Assembly: GCF_910594005.1 (NCBI RefSeq)
Contig: NC_057832.1
Coordinates: forward strand, 99,769,152-99,833,151
Origin: Cervus elaphus
Taxonomy: Eukaryota > Chordata > Mammalia > Artiodactyla > Cervidae
Direction: 5' to 3'
Length of the DNA stretch: 64,000 nucleotides
Position 1 is the first letter of the stretch; the number at the start of each line of letters is the position of its first letter. This document shows positions 31,946-43,176 of the stretch, piece after piece. A model generated the notes under the pieces. It was not told the DNA's origin. It worked only from the letters and a program-made list of their open reading frames with translations, and made no database searches. A program made the translations under genes and the position numbers.

Positions 31946-33180
31946 GGCTCGCCGAGCGTCCCCTCCAACCTCCCCAGGGCTACAGAAATTGTCTGATCCA
32001 ATCCCTCAGCTTTTTTCACAGGAGGGATCGGAGATGCAGCTAGGCCCCCAGTTCAGACCAGAGCCGCGACTAGAGCACGGTTCTCTGGATGCCAGCCTGG
32101 GGCTTTTTCCTCTGCTGAGTTGGGCGCATCCAGAGAGAACTCCTAGAGATGAGTACTTGGTTAAGAAAAATTACCCAGGAACCCCCTATGGTGCCCCCTC
32201 ATAGGAGCTCCCAGCCTCAGAAACACCCAGGTTCCCTAGGTGGTCTTGGGCATCTAGCCAAGAGTGGGGGGCTGAGGGAACTTGAGGAGACCTTTGAATA
32301 TGCTGAGATTTTCCTGAGGACAAACTTGAGGGGTGAATGAGAAGCAAGTGCTGGGATGCCTGCAAGGAGGGTAATCTCCCTGTGTTTGGCTACCAGCCAA
32401 GATCCCCTCCTGCCAAGTATGATGGGGGGGTGGCGGGAGGGAGCAGTTGTGACTTGGCAGATCAGGAATTCCTGAATCCCTTTGATTCTCCTGGATTCTG
32501 GTCTTCACAGAGCTCTTCCAAGAACCAGAGGCCAGCATTGGCTCCCGCCCTGTGGGAATCAGTTCAAACGGATGTTCCTGAGGCTGAGGGCAGCTGAGGG
32601 AGGGATGGGCCAAAGCAGTGGGGATGCAGCTTATACAGTAACTGGGAGCCCTGTCCTGAAAGCTGTGTGATCCCTACCGTAGGAAGCGGCTTTGACCAGA
32701 GTCAAGGCCGCAGAACAAGGACCACAACCTGTCCCAGGCTTCCTCTCCACCATAGCCGCCTGCCTGCTCTCCTTTACCCCTTTAGCAGCAATGACCCGGG
32801 TCATCTCAAGAGAGGTGGAAACTGCTCAGTGTGACTTCTGGGGGTTTTTTCTCTTTCCTGTTTTCCCATGTCATGGCCTTTGGACAAGTCTATTCCCCCT
32901 TTAGGCTTCAGTTTCCTCATCTGTGAAGGAAACCCTGGAGTTGTATCTGGTTTTCTAAAGCTGATCTATAAATGCTGTTCCTTCACTCCTTTAACCCTGC
33001 GTTTTTCTTGTACAAGACACACGGAGGAAGTACGCTGTAGCCATAGAAACAGAGGCAGATGAGCTGGGCTGGGACCAGAAGGGCCCTACTCTGCTGGCTA
33101 TGAAGCTCCCACTGTGCTACATGGCGTGGGGCAGCAGGAGTCCCAGGCTGTTCGGGATGTCACATAGATTAACACACATT
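31946..33180. other. Intergenic sequence with a MIR fragment
   Basis: An antisense MIR fragment lies at about 32860-32960 (GGCTTCAGTTTCCTCATCTGTGAA). The remainder is unassigned and no gene was recognised. Confidence 0.55.
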
Positions 33181-33518
33181 GGGCTTCCTTGGTGTTTCAG
33201 TGGTAAAGAATCCACCTGCCAATGCAGGAGACGTGGGTTCAATCCCTGATCTGGGAAGATCCCACATGCTGAGGGGCGACTATGCCCGTGTGCCACAACT
33301 ACTGAGCCTGTGCTCTAGAACCTGGGAGTCACAACTACTGAGCCCACATGCCAGAACTGCTGAAGCCCGCAGGCTCAAGAGCCTGTGTTTCCTAACAAGA
33401 GAAGCCACTGCAATGAGAAGCTCATGCACCACATCTAGAAACTAGCTCTCACTCACTGCAACTAGAGAAAAAGCCTGTGCAGCAATTAAGACCCAGCAGA
33501 GCCCAAAATAAATACATT
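33181..33518 (+). mobile_element. CHR-type SINE, long form
   Basis: Begins GGGCTTCCTTGGTGTTTCAG and contains GGTTCAATCCCTGATCTGGG, repeated CACAACTACTGAGCC units, GAGAAGCCACTGCAATGAGAAG and GACCCAGCAGAGCC, ending in an AAATA tail. Near full length. Confidence 0.9.
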
Positions 33519-35065
33519 AGTTAAAAAAAAGGTTATTTAAAAAATTTGCACGTCGTACCCCCGGAGCTGAATCAAGCGTTGGAATTCTAGATCATAAAAT
33601 AGACTGTTTGGGCATTCAAGGAGTTCACAGTCTCTATGAGACGAGAGGATAAATGCTCAGTAACACTCCAACTTTCACTTCAGAGAAACTGAAGTTAGCC
33701 TAGAACTCTCCTTCTGGCAGAGACTGGGCGGAGTGAGGTAGCCCAAGATCAAAGAGCCAAGAGGCTTAGCAAACATTTTCCAACAACGTTCCTCGTTCTG
33801 TCTTATTGACCTGCAGAGCCCTGCGGGTATGAGCACCGAAGCCCATAGCAGGTGACAAGAGGTGTATGTGAGCCAGAGCTGGAAAACTGGGAGACTGCCT
33901 CCTATTATACACCCCCAGAGTGTTGGAGATATGCCTTCCCTTTAGACCCACCCTGGACCCCCAAGCCTTCGGCTCTCTTGCATCCTCTGCTTTGGAATTG
34001 GGAAGCTGCCCTCACCGGCTGCCTGGACTCACTTCATTGGGTCCCCATCACGTGGCCAAGCCTCAGCCTTAGGCCACCTGCTAGCTGATGGGGTCTCTTT
34101 AAAGAATTGATTTCCACCCGTCCCTGAAGTGTTTCCTAGGCAGTAAATCTCCTGTCACCCGGGCTCTCTACCCCATGAATGATTTAGCACCTCCGAGGGG
34201 CCGGAGAGGTCTTCCTGTGCGCTCGGAGGCCTGCAGCTGTGACATCACCATCCCGCTGGTGATGGATGGTCTTTTCTGCACTAATGGGGAAGAGAGTGCA
34301 TAGAGCTGTCTGGGAGGGGGCCGGGCTGTGGAAGTAAGTACCCATTTGGCTCCACAGACTTCTGGTTTAGGTGGTCTTACTGATGGACCAGCCAGCTAAT
34401 TGCCCTCCAAGGTACCTAGAGAAAGGGTCTATCACTCTGTCCCCAGCCCAGAGGGACCCAGGCTCACTTAAGAATGAGGTTTGTCTTTCGAATTCCTGAA
34501 GTGTTTCAGAGAAAGGAATTATGTATACCCAGTGCCCACTTCCTGCTCTGGTTTTACACGACACATACACACACCTTCATACACACATGCACCTGCATGA
34601 GTGAACACATGTGTCCACTTTCTCAAGAACTCTCTCAGGAAGTTCATCACCGTATCTCACCTAAATCTTTCATGCTACCAACGAAGGCCATTTTTCTCCA
34701 ACTCCATCTGGAACTGACAGAGAACATCTGGTCATTATCTGCCATATGCTAACCCTTTAAGCACACATGGTGAATAATGACATGTCCCTCCCTGCCCTCA
34801 CCCCACCCCCTATCATTTTTCCTCTAAGCTTCAATGATGCCAGTTCTCTCCATTCCACCAAGCTTTGGGGGAAAGGACATAAGTTTTGTCAGTCAGCTCC
34901 ACAGGTAAGCGACTTCTTCAGGCAGAGGGTAGGTGGCAAGGACGGCCACTGAATGGGACAGAGACCTCTGCCCACTCTTGTCATCCTTGACTCCAGCAAG
35001 CCCTGGCTTATCCTGGAGGAGATGTAACATGCGGTACATCTTCCTGATTTAAAATCACATGCCCT
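33519..35065. other. Intergenic sequence, no gene recognised
   Basis: Contains an 8-bp inverted repeat (CATCACCA at 34243-34250 and TGGTGATG at 34257-34264, 6-base loop) and a short CA-rich run at about 34560-34590. Nothing else could be assigned. Confidence 0.5.
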
Positions 35066-35236
35066 GGACTTCCCTGGTGGTCCAGTGGCTAAGACTCTGC
35101 ACTCCCAATGCAGGGGGTCCAGGTTCCATCCCTGGTCAGAGAACTAGATCCCACATGCTGCAGTGAAGAGCAAAGATCATGCGTGCAGCAACTAAGACCC
35201 AGTGCAGCCAAAAATATAAATAAATATATATTTAAA
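35066..35236 (+). mobile_element. CHR-type SINE
   Basis: GGACTTCCCTGGTGGTCCAG, GGTTCCATCCCTGGTCAG, GACCCAGTGCAGCC and an AAATATA-rich tail. The 8-base AAAATCAC occurs at 35051-35058 and again at 35237-35244, consistent with a target-site duplication. Confidence 0.87.
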
Positions 35237-35983
35237 AAAATCACTTCCCCATCAGCCTATCCTATAGACATATAGATATATCCTATATCCTATAGGTGAG
35301 GAGTTTTCTGTAAGATTGGTCCTGGGGCAGGCAGCCCAGGACCCACCAGTATCACCTATGTGTCTGCAGGGACAAGGACCTAAAGCAGTGGGACTCAGAG
35401 TGGATAAGTTTGGGGGTTTTGGTTTGGGGTTTTTTTGGACAACTTTGTTGAGGTACAGTTTTCATACAATAAAGTTAATCAATTGAAGCAAACAATCCAA
35501 TAAACTTTGACAAGTATACCTGCCCATGTAACCCCCACCACAAATTAGGATCTAGGACATCCATTACCCCTAAAATTTCCCTCAGGCCTCTTTCAGGTTA
35601 ACCTCCTTCCCCTACCTCCCACCACCTACTGGCAACTACTAATCTGCTGTCTATCACTGTAGTTTTGTCTTTTCTAGAACTTCACCTAAATGCAATTATA
35701 TGATATGTAATCTTTCGAACCTGGCTGCTTTCACGTAGCATAATGCCTCTGAGTTTCATCCACGTTGTTATGTGTATTACCAGTTCACTCCTCTTTACTG
35801 CTGAGTCATATTCCATTGTCTGGATGTACCACAGTGTGTTCATCCATTTACCTGCTGGTCGATATTTGGGTTATTTCCAATTTGAGGCTATCGAGAATAC
35901 TATATTACTGTGAACATTCATGCACAAGTCTCTTTATGGGCAAGTTTCCATCAGAGAGTGTGCTGGTAACTGTTTAACAACCA

Positions 35984-36167
35984 GGGACTTCCCTAGTGGT
36001 CCCGTGGTTGAGAATCTGCCTTCCAGTGCAAGTTCGATCACCAGTCATGAAACTAAGATTCCACATGCACGGGGAGACTAAGCCTGCCTGCCATGGCTAG
36101 AGAGAAGCCCCACATGCTGTAACTAAGATCTGACACAACCAAATAAATATATAAATATTAAAAAATG
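35984..36167 (+). mobile_element. CHR-type SINE inserted in L1
   Basis: GGACTTCCCTAGTGGTCCCG head, AAGATCTGACACAACCAAATAAAT tail. The flanks TTTAACAACCAG and TTTAACAGCCAG differ by one base and form an aged target-site duplication. Confidence 0.88.
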
Positions 36168-36339
36168 TTTTAACAGCCAGCTCTTTGAAATGGGGGGAAG
36201 CCTTGATTTGTAGCCTCTGCTGGTTTCTGTAGTATAAATACTCCCATCATGGCAATTTGAAACCATCAACATGCTCCCACCGATAGAGAGTTCCTGTTGC
36301 TCCGTACCCTTGACGACCCTTGACTGGCCAGTCTTTTTA

Positions 36340-36518
36340 TTTATTTATTTATTTATTTTTTTTTTTTTTTTAAATATTTATTTATTTGACTGCATGAGGT
36401 CTTAGTTACAGAGACTTAGTTACAGCACATGGGATCTTGTTCCCTGACCAGGGTATGAACCCGGGCCCCCTGCATTGGAAGCAGAGAGTCTTAGCCACTG
36501 AACCACCAGGGAAGTCCC
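36340..36518 (-). mobile_element. CHR-type SINE inserted in L1, exact target duplication
   Basis: The antisense copy has an ATTT-rich tail at its left side and CCACCAGGGAAGTCCC head at its right. The 15-base sequence TGGCCAGTCTTTTTA occurs exactly at 36325-36339 and 36519-36533. Confidence 0.95.
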
Positions 36519-36649
36519 TGGCCAGTCTTTTTAATTTTAGCCTTCCAGAGGGTGTGAAGCTACATTTTTTTTGGTTTCAAATTGCATTTCGTTGATAACT
36601 AATGATGTCAAGCATCTTTTTCATGCCCTTGTTTGCCTGGATGCATAAG

Positions 36650-36770
36650 TTTTGAGGTGGCTGGGAACAAGGGTCTGGCTCTGTGGTTTTCTTCCCTGAC
36701 CAAGGATCAAACCATGCCCCTGGCATTAGAAATGTGGAGCCTTAACCACTGGGCTGCTAGGGAAGTCCCT
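36650..36770 (-). mobile_element. CHR-type SINE fragment
   Basis: Antisense: CCTGACCAAGGATCAAACC, CCTTAACCACTGGGCTGCTAGGGAAGTCCC. Short and diverged. Confidence 0.8.
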
Positions 36771-36779
36771 GTTGTGTTA

Positions 36780-37060
36780 ATTCCTGCTCTACAGCCAAAT
36801 GATTCAGTAATACATGAATATATATATGTTTCTTTTCATATGCTTTTCCATTATGGTTTAAGCATAGGATATTGAATATAGTTCCCAGTGCTATATAGTA
36901 GGACCTGGTGCTTATCCATTCTCTGTGTACTAGGTCACATCAGCCAACCCCAAACTCCCAATCCATCCCTCCCTTTCACCGCCCAGCCCCCGCCCCGTCT
37001 CGTTTGGCAACCACAAGTCTGTTCTCTGTGCTGAGAAAATGTTCTGAGTAAAGTACTACA
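36780..37060 (-). mobile_element. Ruminant/cetartiodactyl L1 fragment
   Basis: GGATATTGAATATAGTTCCCAGTGC, ATATAGTAGGACC, AACCCCAAACTCCCAATCCATCCC, TGGCAACCACAAGTCTGTTCTC are phrases shared by the bovine L1 family, antisense. A fragment with no coding frame. Confidence 0.7.
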
Positions 37061-38518
37061 GTGAAGAACTCCAACACTTTGGAGCCCCCAGGGAAACCTG
37101 GGGTGCCTGGGCCAGTGATTGACTGAGATCGGGTAGATCATGGCCTATAAACTTCTCCCCTAGATCTCAGTGGTGTGGGAAGATCTGAGGTTTGCATTTT
37201 CCAAGCTCACTAAGAGGCAGATGAAAGCTCAGCCCTGGGTTTTCTCACTCCCAGCCCCGACAATGGCACTTGGCTGTTTACAAAGAGCTGCCACACACTT
37301 CGTCTCATCGGATTCTCAGGACAACCTTGCTCCACTGGTGAGGACACTGAGGCTCCGGGAGACTGAGTGGTTTGCTCACATCCCACAGGTAGTGAGCGGC
37401 AGGGCTGAGACTTGAACCCCAGATTTTTGGCTGTTGGGATCCCAGGAGTCAGGTCTACTGACTCCACACTACTCAGGTCTACTGGAGGCTGCAGTAGGAG
37501 CTTACTCAGGCCATCTGCCTAGGTCTCAGCCAGCCCCGAGCTAGCTCTGGCTGAGTCACATTCATAGAACTATTCTCTTAACATGGTGGCTTTGACCTTG
37601 CCTCAAAGACCCCTGGACACCTTGCTTCAGGTTGCCTTCAATCTAGAGCTTAGAAAATCAAGAAATTCCTCCTGAAGACTCTTGTCACATTTGGTAAAAC
37701 TTCTGTTTTCCACAAGAAAATCCAAACACAAAATGCCTCGTGACCACACAGGCTATGCGTCCCTGTGTGTACATCCTACCTGTAAGCTCAGGACCGCCCC
37801 CCACCCCAGTCCCCTGCCAATCGTCTCAGAGCTCGGGTGTTAATGGTACCTGTCTGGCACACAGTAGGCCCTTGGTAAGTGTTTGCTGAATATATAAATG
37901 GAAGTTGTTAACGAACATGGTTTCTTTTTCTGGTCTGTAATTTATTTAAAACCCAGGAGGTGGGAAGTTACATTTATTGGGTGTGTGCTTTCCCCTCCTG
38001 CCTGCAGCTGTGTGAGGTTAGTGGTATTACACCCACTTTATGGATGAGAAAACTGTGGCTTGACAGGTTCAGTAATCTGGTCGCTCAGCCAGGATGAGGT
38101 GCGGCCAGGACTCCAGCCAAGTCTGTCTGAGTGCCGTGCTGACCCTCTCTCCATGTGTGTAAGGAGACTGAGTGTGGATATTCCTGGAGAGCCCTCTGGC
38201 TTCCAGCAGGCAGGGAGGCAGCCCCACATCCTGAGCTCTGGACCTACAGGCCTTGGCCCCATCTGGTCAGTGAGGGTAGATGCTGGTCACAGAACTAGAA
38301 GTTTCACAAAGGTCGAGAACAGATGTACGGATACCAAGGGGGAGAGGGCGGGTGGTGGGAGGAACTGGGAAACTGGGATAGACACATCCACTACTGATAT
38401 TATGTTTAAACTAGACAACGAATGAGAACTTACTGTGGAGCTCAGAGGCTCTGCTTACTGCACTGTGGTGACAAAACTGGAAGGAAATCCCCCAAAGAGG
38501 GGATATGTGTGTATGTGT
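37061..38518. other. Intergenic sequence with two MIR copies
   Basis: MIR-like cores on the + strand lie at 37275-37455 (GAGGACACTGAGGCTCCGGGAGACTGAGTGG) and 37966-38145 (TTTATGGATGAGAAAACTGTGGC). The rest is unassigned and no gene was recognised. Confidence 0.65.
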
Positions 38519-38730
38519 GGGCTTCCCAGGTGGTGCTAGTGGTAAAGAACCCATTTGCCAATGCAGGAGACATAAGAGACTCAGGTTCAATCTCTGGATC
38601 GAGAAGATCCCCTGGAGGAGGGCATGGCAAACCACTCCAGTATTCTCGCCTGGAGAATTCCACGGACAGAGGAGCCTGGCGGGCTACAGCCAGTTGGACA
38701 CGACTGAAGAAACTTGGCATGCACACATGT
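38519..38730 (+). mobile_element. Bov-tA SINE
   Basis: GGGCTTCCCAGGTGGTGCTAG, GAAGATCCCCTGGAGGAGGG, CACTCCAGTATTCTCGCC, GGACAGAGGAGCCTGGCGGG and GACACGACTGAAG follow the Bov-tA order. Confidence 0.92.
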
Positions 38731-38745
38731 ATATGCACGGCTGAT

Positions 38746-38822
38746 TCACTCTCTTTCTGTACAGTGGAAACTAACACCACATTGTAAAGCAACTCTACTC
38801 AATAAAAATCAGTTAAAAAAAA
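38746..38822 (+). mobile_element. L1 3' end with A-rich tail
   Basis: Resembles the bovine L1 3' terminus: GTACAGTGGAAACTAACACC, ACATTGTAAAGCAACTCTAC, TCAATAAAAATCAG, then an A run. Confidence 0.75.
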
Positions 38823-40420
38823 TTTACGAGTTTCCAACTTTCTTCTAGAGCTGTGTCTCCGAATTCGAGCATCAGCCATAACCAAGGAGAATGTCACTCT
38901 GTGTCCAAGTATAAAGTTCAGGAGACTGTCCATCCATTTGAAATAAGAGGCCAGCCCCGCTGTTCCAGTCCGTGCAGGCACTGGTCTGCACACAGCAGCT
39001 ATCTGCAGCCTGTGGCTTCACCTGGTCACGGCCACCAGAGGCCTGGGGAGCAGCTAATGGGAGGGGGAGATGGCGGTCGTTGTGGGGATGGGAATGCTGC
39101 TCCATTAATGTCCCGCTGCCTGAAAACCACTGGGCACATGTCACGTGTGCACTTGTTTATTCGAGGCCTGTTCTAAAAGGAGCAGATGATGAAGGACAGT
39201 CTGCAGAAGTGCTATGCACAGGAAAAGAACAGCGGAACCCCCACACAAGGAGGGAGACAGAAGTACACCTAACCACCAGCTACCAAGGCGGTGACTGAAC
39301 GCTTAGCTCTGCACTGCCCCCAGGGCTCCCAGTCAGTCCTTCCCACGTGCTTGTGAGGAACCAGCTAAGGGTGGTCTTGCAACAGGGTGGCAGCTTCCCC
39401 TGGGGCAGCTCACACTCTCCCTCTTACCCGAATGCCCAGGGGATTAAGAGGGTCTTGGCCAAAGGACGGATCTGAGTTTGGGTTATGCGCTTGGGCACCT
39501 GAGCACCTCCCCGTGTTCTGCAGGAACACTGGTCCTCTGGTCTGAGCCCATTGTCTGGCCATGATGGCCCTGTTTGGGAAAGACCAGCTATCAGCTTGGG
39601 TGGAGTGGTGCGGGAACAGGGGCCTGCCTGGCCTAGGCGCACCCAGCCCCCAGCTCATCCTAGGAGCCCTCTTCGAGAAAGAACAGCCACAGTGATACCT
39701 CATGGCACCAGGAGGAGCCTATCGGCTTTCTTGCCCTTCAGAGCCCATTCCACGGGGGCTTGAAGGGAGGGGCAGGGAGGCTGGGGAAAGGCCACCTGAG
39801 GCTGCTTTTCAATGAGACTATCCATGTACAGGATAGAATTACCTGTATCAAGTACCCAGGACTTAATCCACTTTGTAATCAAACAGGGCATCTATCTCTC
39901 TGGGTCGTTTCAAGCCTGAGATGACAGAGTATCTCCACCCACTTACCTGGTGGGGAAACTGAGGTGCAGGGGAGGATCAGAAGTCATCCATTCAAGTGGA
40001 GCAGGCAATGGGGAGTTCAGAGCCCTGGGCTCCAAGGCCAGCCCCTACCTTTGCAGAGGGCGGGGTGGGGGCTCAGCTTGCCAGCAAGGGGGTGTGGGGG
40101 TGGGTTGCTGCTGGAGGCACCTCTGTTATCTTATTCAAGTTTGCAGAGTCCCTTCTTGGATGAATTGGAATCTTACCAGACTCTCTGGGGTGGGGGATTG
40201 TTTGCAAATAACACAAAGTATTTCATCATTTAGGCATGCCTATGAACTTGAGTTTCTGTCTGTGGAAGCTAGGTAACTTCCCTGGGTGCCTACCCAGACT
40301 GACTGAAGAATTAGTAACAAGTTGCCCTGGGGCTCCTCACTTTGCCTCCAGCTAAGACAGCTCTGGTTCTGGTTGGAGCTCCACCACCACCTCTCTGGAA
40401 GAATTTTGGGCTAGTTCCTG
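38823..40420. other. Intergenic sequence, no gene recognised
   Basis: Unique-looking. A possible weak MIR trace lies near 39940-39975 (GGTGGGGAAACTGAGGTGCAG). Short overlapping frames only. Confidence 0.5.
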
Positions 40421-40745
40421 GGGCTTCCCTGGTGGCTCAGGGGTAAAGAATCCACCTGCTAATACAGGGGACATAGGTTCAATACCTGGTCCCAGGAGAT
40501 CCCACATGCTTCAGGACTGCCAAGCCCATGTGCTAAGACAAGTGAGCTCACGCGATGCAACTACTGAAGCCTGTGTGCTGAGAGCCCATGCTCTGAAACA
40601 AGAGGAAGCCACCGTAATGAGAAGCCTGCACACCAAAACTAGAGAGTAGGCCCTGCTCGCTGCAACTGGAGAAGGCCCTCACACAGTAACAGAGACCCAG
40701 TGCAGCCATAAATAAATAAATCTTTAAGGAAAAAAAGAAAAATAA
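40421..40745 (+). mobile_element. CHR-type SINE, long form
   Basis: GGGCTTCCCTGGTGGCTCAG head, GGTTCAATACCTGGTC, CAACTACTGAAGCCTGTG, GAGACCCAGTGCAGCC and an AAATAAATAAAT tail. Confidence 0.9.
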
Positions 40746-40911
40746 AAGACTGTGGGCAATTTCTTATATGCACTTCAGTGTCTGCATCTGTAAAAACAGG
40801 TCCAATGCTGGTGGTTCCATCTGCACCTAGGGTGGCCGTGCACCTCAAATGAGACAAAGGTGGGGAGAGAACTTTGTTTTGTTAAATAGAAAATGCTAAG
40901 TCCCCTCGAGG

Positions 40912-41131
40912 GCTTTCCTGGTGGCTCAGTGGTAAAGAATCTGTCTGCAATGCAGGAGACGTAAAGAGACACGGGTTTGATCCCTGGGTCGGGAAGATCT
41001 CCTGGAGGAGGAAATGGCAACACACTCCAGTATTCTTGCCTGGAGAATCCCATGGACAGAGGAGCCTGGTGGGCTATAGTCCTTAGGGTTGCAAAGAGTC
41101 GGACACGACTGAAGTGACTGAGCACCCACAG
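40912..41131 (+). mobile_element. Bov-tA SINE with exact target duplication
   Basis: A full Bov-tA order from GGCTTTCCTGGTGGCTCAG to GAGTCGGACACGACTGAAG. The flanking 12-base GTCCCCTCGAGG occurs exactly at 40900-40911 and 41132-41143, so this is a recent, precise insertion. Confidence 0.95.
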
Positions 41132-41143
41132 GTCCCCTCGAGG

Positions 41144-42081
41144 GGCAGTAATACGTCACGGCCACAGGCCACAGCGGTGCGGTGACACTCCACACAGGGG
41201 TGGAAAGCACCGCCCTGGGGACCGAAGGGGCTGGGCTCTGCACCCAGACCTGCCTCTCCAGGCCTCCAGATGCTCGTCCCTTGAGTGGGATGGGAACTCC
41301 CTGTCAGCTAAGGTGTTTTATGCTGGTTCCAAGAGACTGCCTGGCATGTGCTGGGTGATCTCCCTGGTCTCACCCCCTGTGCCTGGGCCCCTGAGTAGAA
41401 GCTGTGCATCCTCTGGGTACTTGGACCAGACCATCTGCTGCCACTCATCCCTTGAGGAACCCACCTCAGCCCATCTGAGCTCCTCCTGTCGTTTCTGGGA
41501 GCACAGGATAGCCCCTCACAGGTCAGGGTAGAGGAGCTTCTAGTCTGAGCTGACATTGTGGTAGGAGAGCCTTTCCCCCCACTGAAGGAAGGCCTGGCCC
41601 CCACAAGACTGAGCTTGTCACAGGACGGGGAGGGCCCCTTCCTGGCTCTGTGAGGATGGGTGTCAGTGGCCAGAGGGAAAAAATAAAAGCCTTCTGACTG
41701 GCCTGGGCAGCTGAGGGAAATGTAGACCCTGGGTTTAGAGTTGCCATTTAAAACCCAGGAGGCCAGTCACATTGGAATTTCTGATAACAATGAATCATTG
41801 TTTTGGTATAAATATGTCCCCAAATCAGTCACTTTTAAACAAGGTGAGGGTTAGGGGTGCGGATGCTCCACCCAATTGAGACTTATAGTCAGCCCGCTAC
41901 ATCCGAGGTTCTCTGAGGATGTTCAACCTACTTCAGATGATGTAGTACTGTCATATTCACTATTGAAAAAAATCTGCATGTAGGTAGACTTGTGCAGTTC
42001 AAACCTGTGTTGTTCAAGGGTCAACTGTATTGCATAGGACACACTTATACTTAAAAAAAAAAAAGTATTCGTAGTTGTTTG
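41144..42081. other. Intergenic sequence, possible old repeat at its end
   Basis: About 41890-42040 (CTACTTCAGATGATGTAGTAC, GTGCAGTTCAAACC, GTTGTTCAAGGGTCAACTG) looks like a degraded interspersed repeat that I cannot name with confidence. No gene was recognised. Confidence 0.4.
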
Positions 42082-42290
42082 AAATTGGGCTTCTCCGATG
42101 GCTCAGCAGGTTAAGAATCTGCTTGCAGTGCAGGAGACACGGGAGACGCAGGTTTAATCCCTGGGTCAGGAAGATCCCCTGGAGAAGGAAATGGCAACCC
42201 ACTCCAGTGTTCTTGCCTGAAAAATCCAATGGACAGAGGAGCCTGTCCATGTGGTCGCAAAGAATCAGACATGACTGAGAACACAGTAGA
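42082..42290 (+). mobile_element. Bov-tA SINE
   Basis: GGGCTTCTCCGATGGCTCAG, AGGTTTAATCCCTGGGTCAGG, CAACCCACTCCAGTGTTC, GTCGCAAAGAATCAGACATGAC. It lacks part of the segment between GAGCCTG and the GTGGTCGC end. Confidence 0.92.
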
Positions 42291-42440
42291 AATTGAAATT
42301 GGACTGGGAATCTTATATTTCTATTTGCTAAATCTGGCAACTGTGCCTGGGCTCCATTCTCCACTGCAGCCCCAGTCCCCGCAGCTGCTGGCCCAGTGGG
42401 GGTCCTCCTGTGTTCTCCACCAGTCTCTCTGAATCTTTCT

Positions 42441-42653
42441 TTTCTTCTTCTTCTCTTTAAAAAATATTCATTTATTTATTTGGCTGCACCAGGTCTTCAT
42501 TGCCTTAAGTTGTGGCAAGCAGGATCTTTTTAGTTTCGACACAGGAACTCTCAGTTGCGGCATGTGAGATCTAGTTCCCTGACCAGGGATCGAATCCCGG
42601 GCCCCCTGCATCGCAGGCGTGATATCTTAGTCTCTGGACCACCAGGGAAGTCC
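42441..42653 (-). mobile_element. CHR-type SINE with target duplication
   Basis: The antisense copy has an ATTTATTTATTT tail and a GGACCACCAGGGAAGTCC head. The flanks CTCTGAATCTTTCT (42427-42440) and CTCTGAGTCTTTCT (42654-42667) differ by one base. Confidence 0.92.
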
Positions 42654-43039
42654 CTCTGAGTCTTTCTGATGTCTGCTCTTGCTGGCTCTGTTTCTATCTC
42701 TCCTTGCTGTCTCCATCTGGTCAACTCTTGCTCTCCTGTCCTCTGCTGTCTGTCTCAGACGTTCTCCCCTCGGCCCCCTCCCGTATACTCTTCTGTCCTC
42801 CAAGGTGACTCTGGTCAGCACAACTAAGAGCCTGGGGCACAGACACACCCCAAAGGGCAGCCCACACAGCTGGGAAGGTGAGACCCCAGAGGGGTGAAGG
42901 GCGCATGGGGGTCAGGCCTGGCTCCCCACGATGTGAGGAGTAAAAACCTGGGCCTTCTGGCCACACCCCCACCCACCCCAGTCTCTCGGGAGACCCTTCA
43001 CCCAGCTACAGGCTGGAGCCCATCCAAAGGGCAGCTGGG
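42654..43039. other. Intergenic sequence, C/T-rich
   Basis: No gene or element was recognised between two SINE copies; the first 150 bases are pyrimidine-rich. Confidence 0.5.
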
Positions 43040-43176
43040 GGACTTCCCTGGTGGTCCAGTAGTTCAGACTCCATGCTTCCACTGTGGGGGGCACAGGTTT
43101 GATCCCTGGTCCAGGAACTAAGATCCTGCATGTTGTATAGTGCAGCCAAAATACAAAACAAAACAAAAAAACCCCC
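43040..43176 (+). mobile_element. CHR-type SINE with exact target duplication
   Basis: GACTTCCCTGGTGGTCCAG to GTGCAGCCAAAATAC with an AAAC-rich tail. The flanking 13-base AAGGGCAGCTGGG occurs exactly at 43027-43039 and 43177-43189. Confidence 0.95.

Larger units (their letters stand above)
35410..36640 (-). mobile_element. Old L1 (L1M-type) 3' part, interrupted by SINEs
   Basis: Antisense L1 phrases appear in order: ACTTTGTTGAGGTACAGTTTTC, CATGTAACCCCCACCAC, GCTGCTTTCACGTAGCATAATG, TTTCATCCACGTTGTTATG, GAGTCATATTCCATTGTCTGG, TGAACATTCATGCACAAGTC, and after two insertions GGGTGTGAAGC, TTGCATTTCGTTGATAACTAATGATG. The body is split by CHR SINEs at 35984-36167 and 36340-36518; a third CHR copy (36650-36770) lies just beyond. 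Confidence 0.8.
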
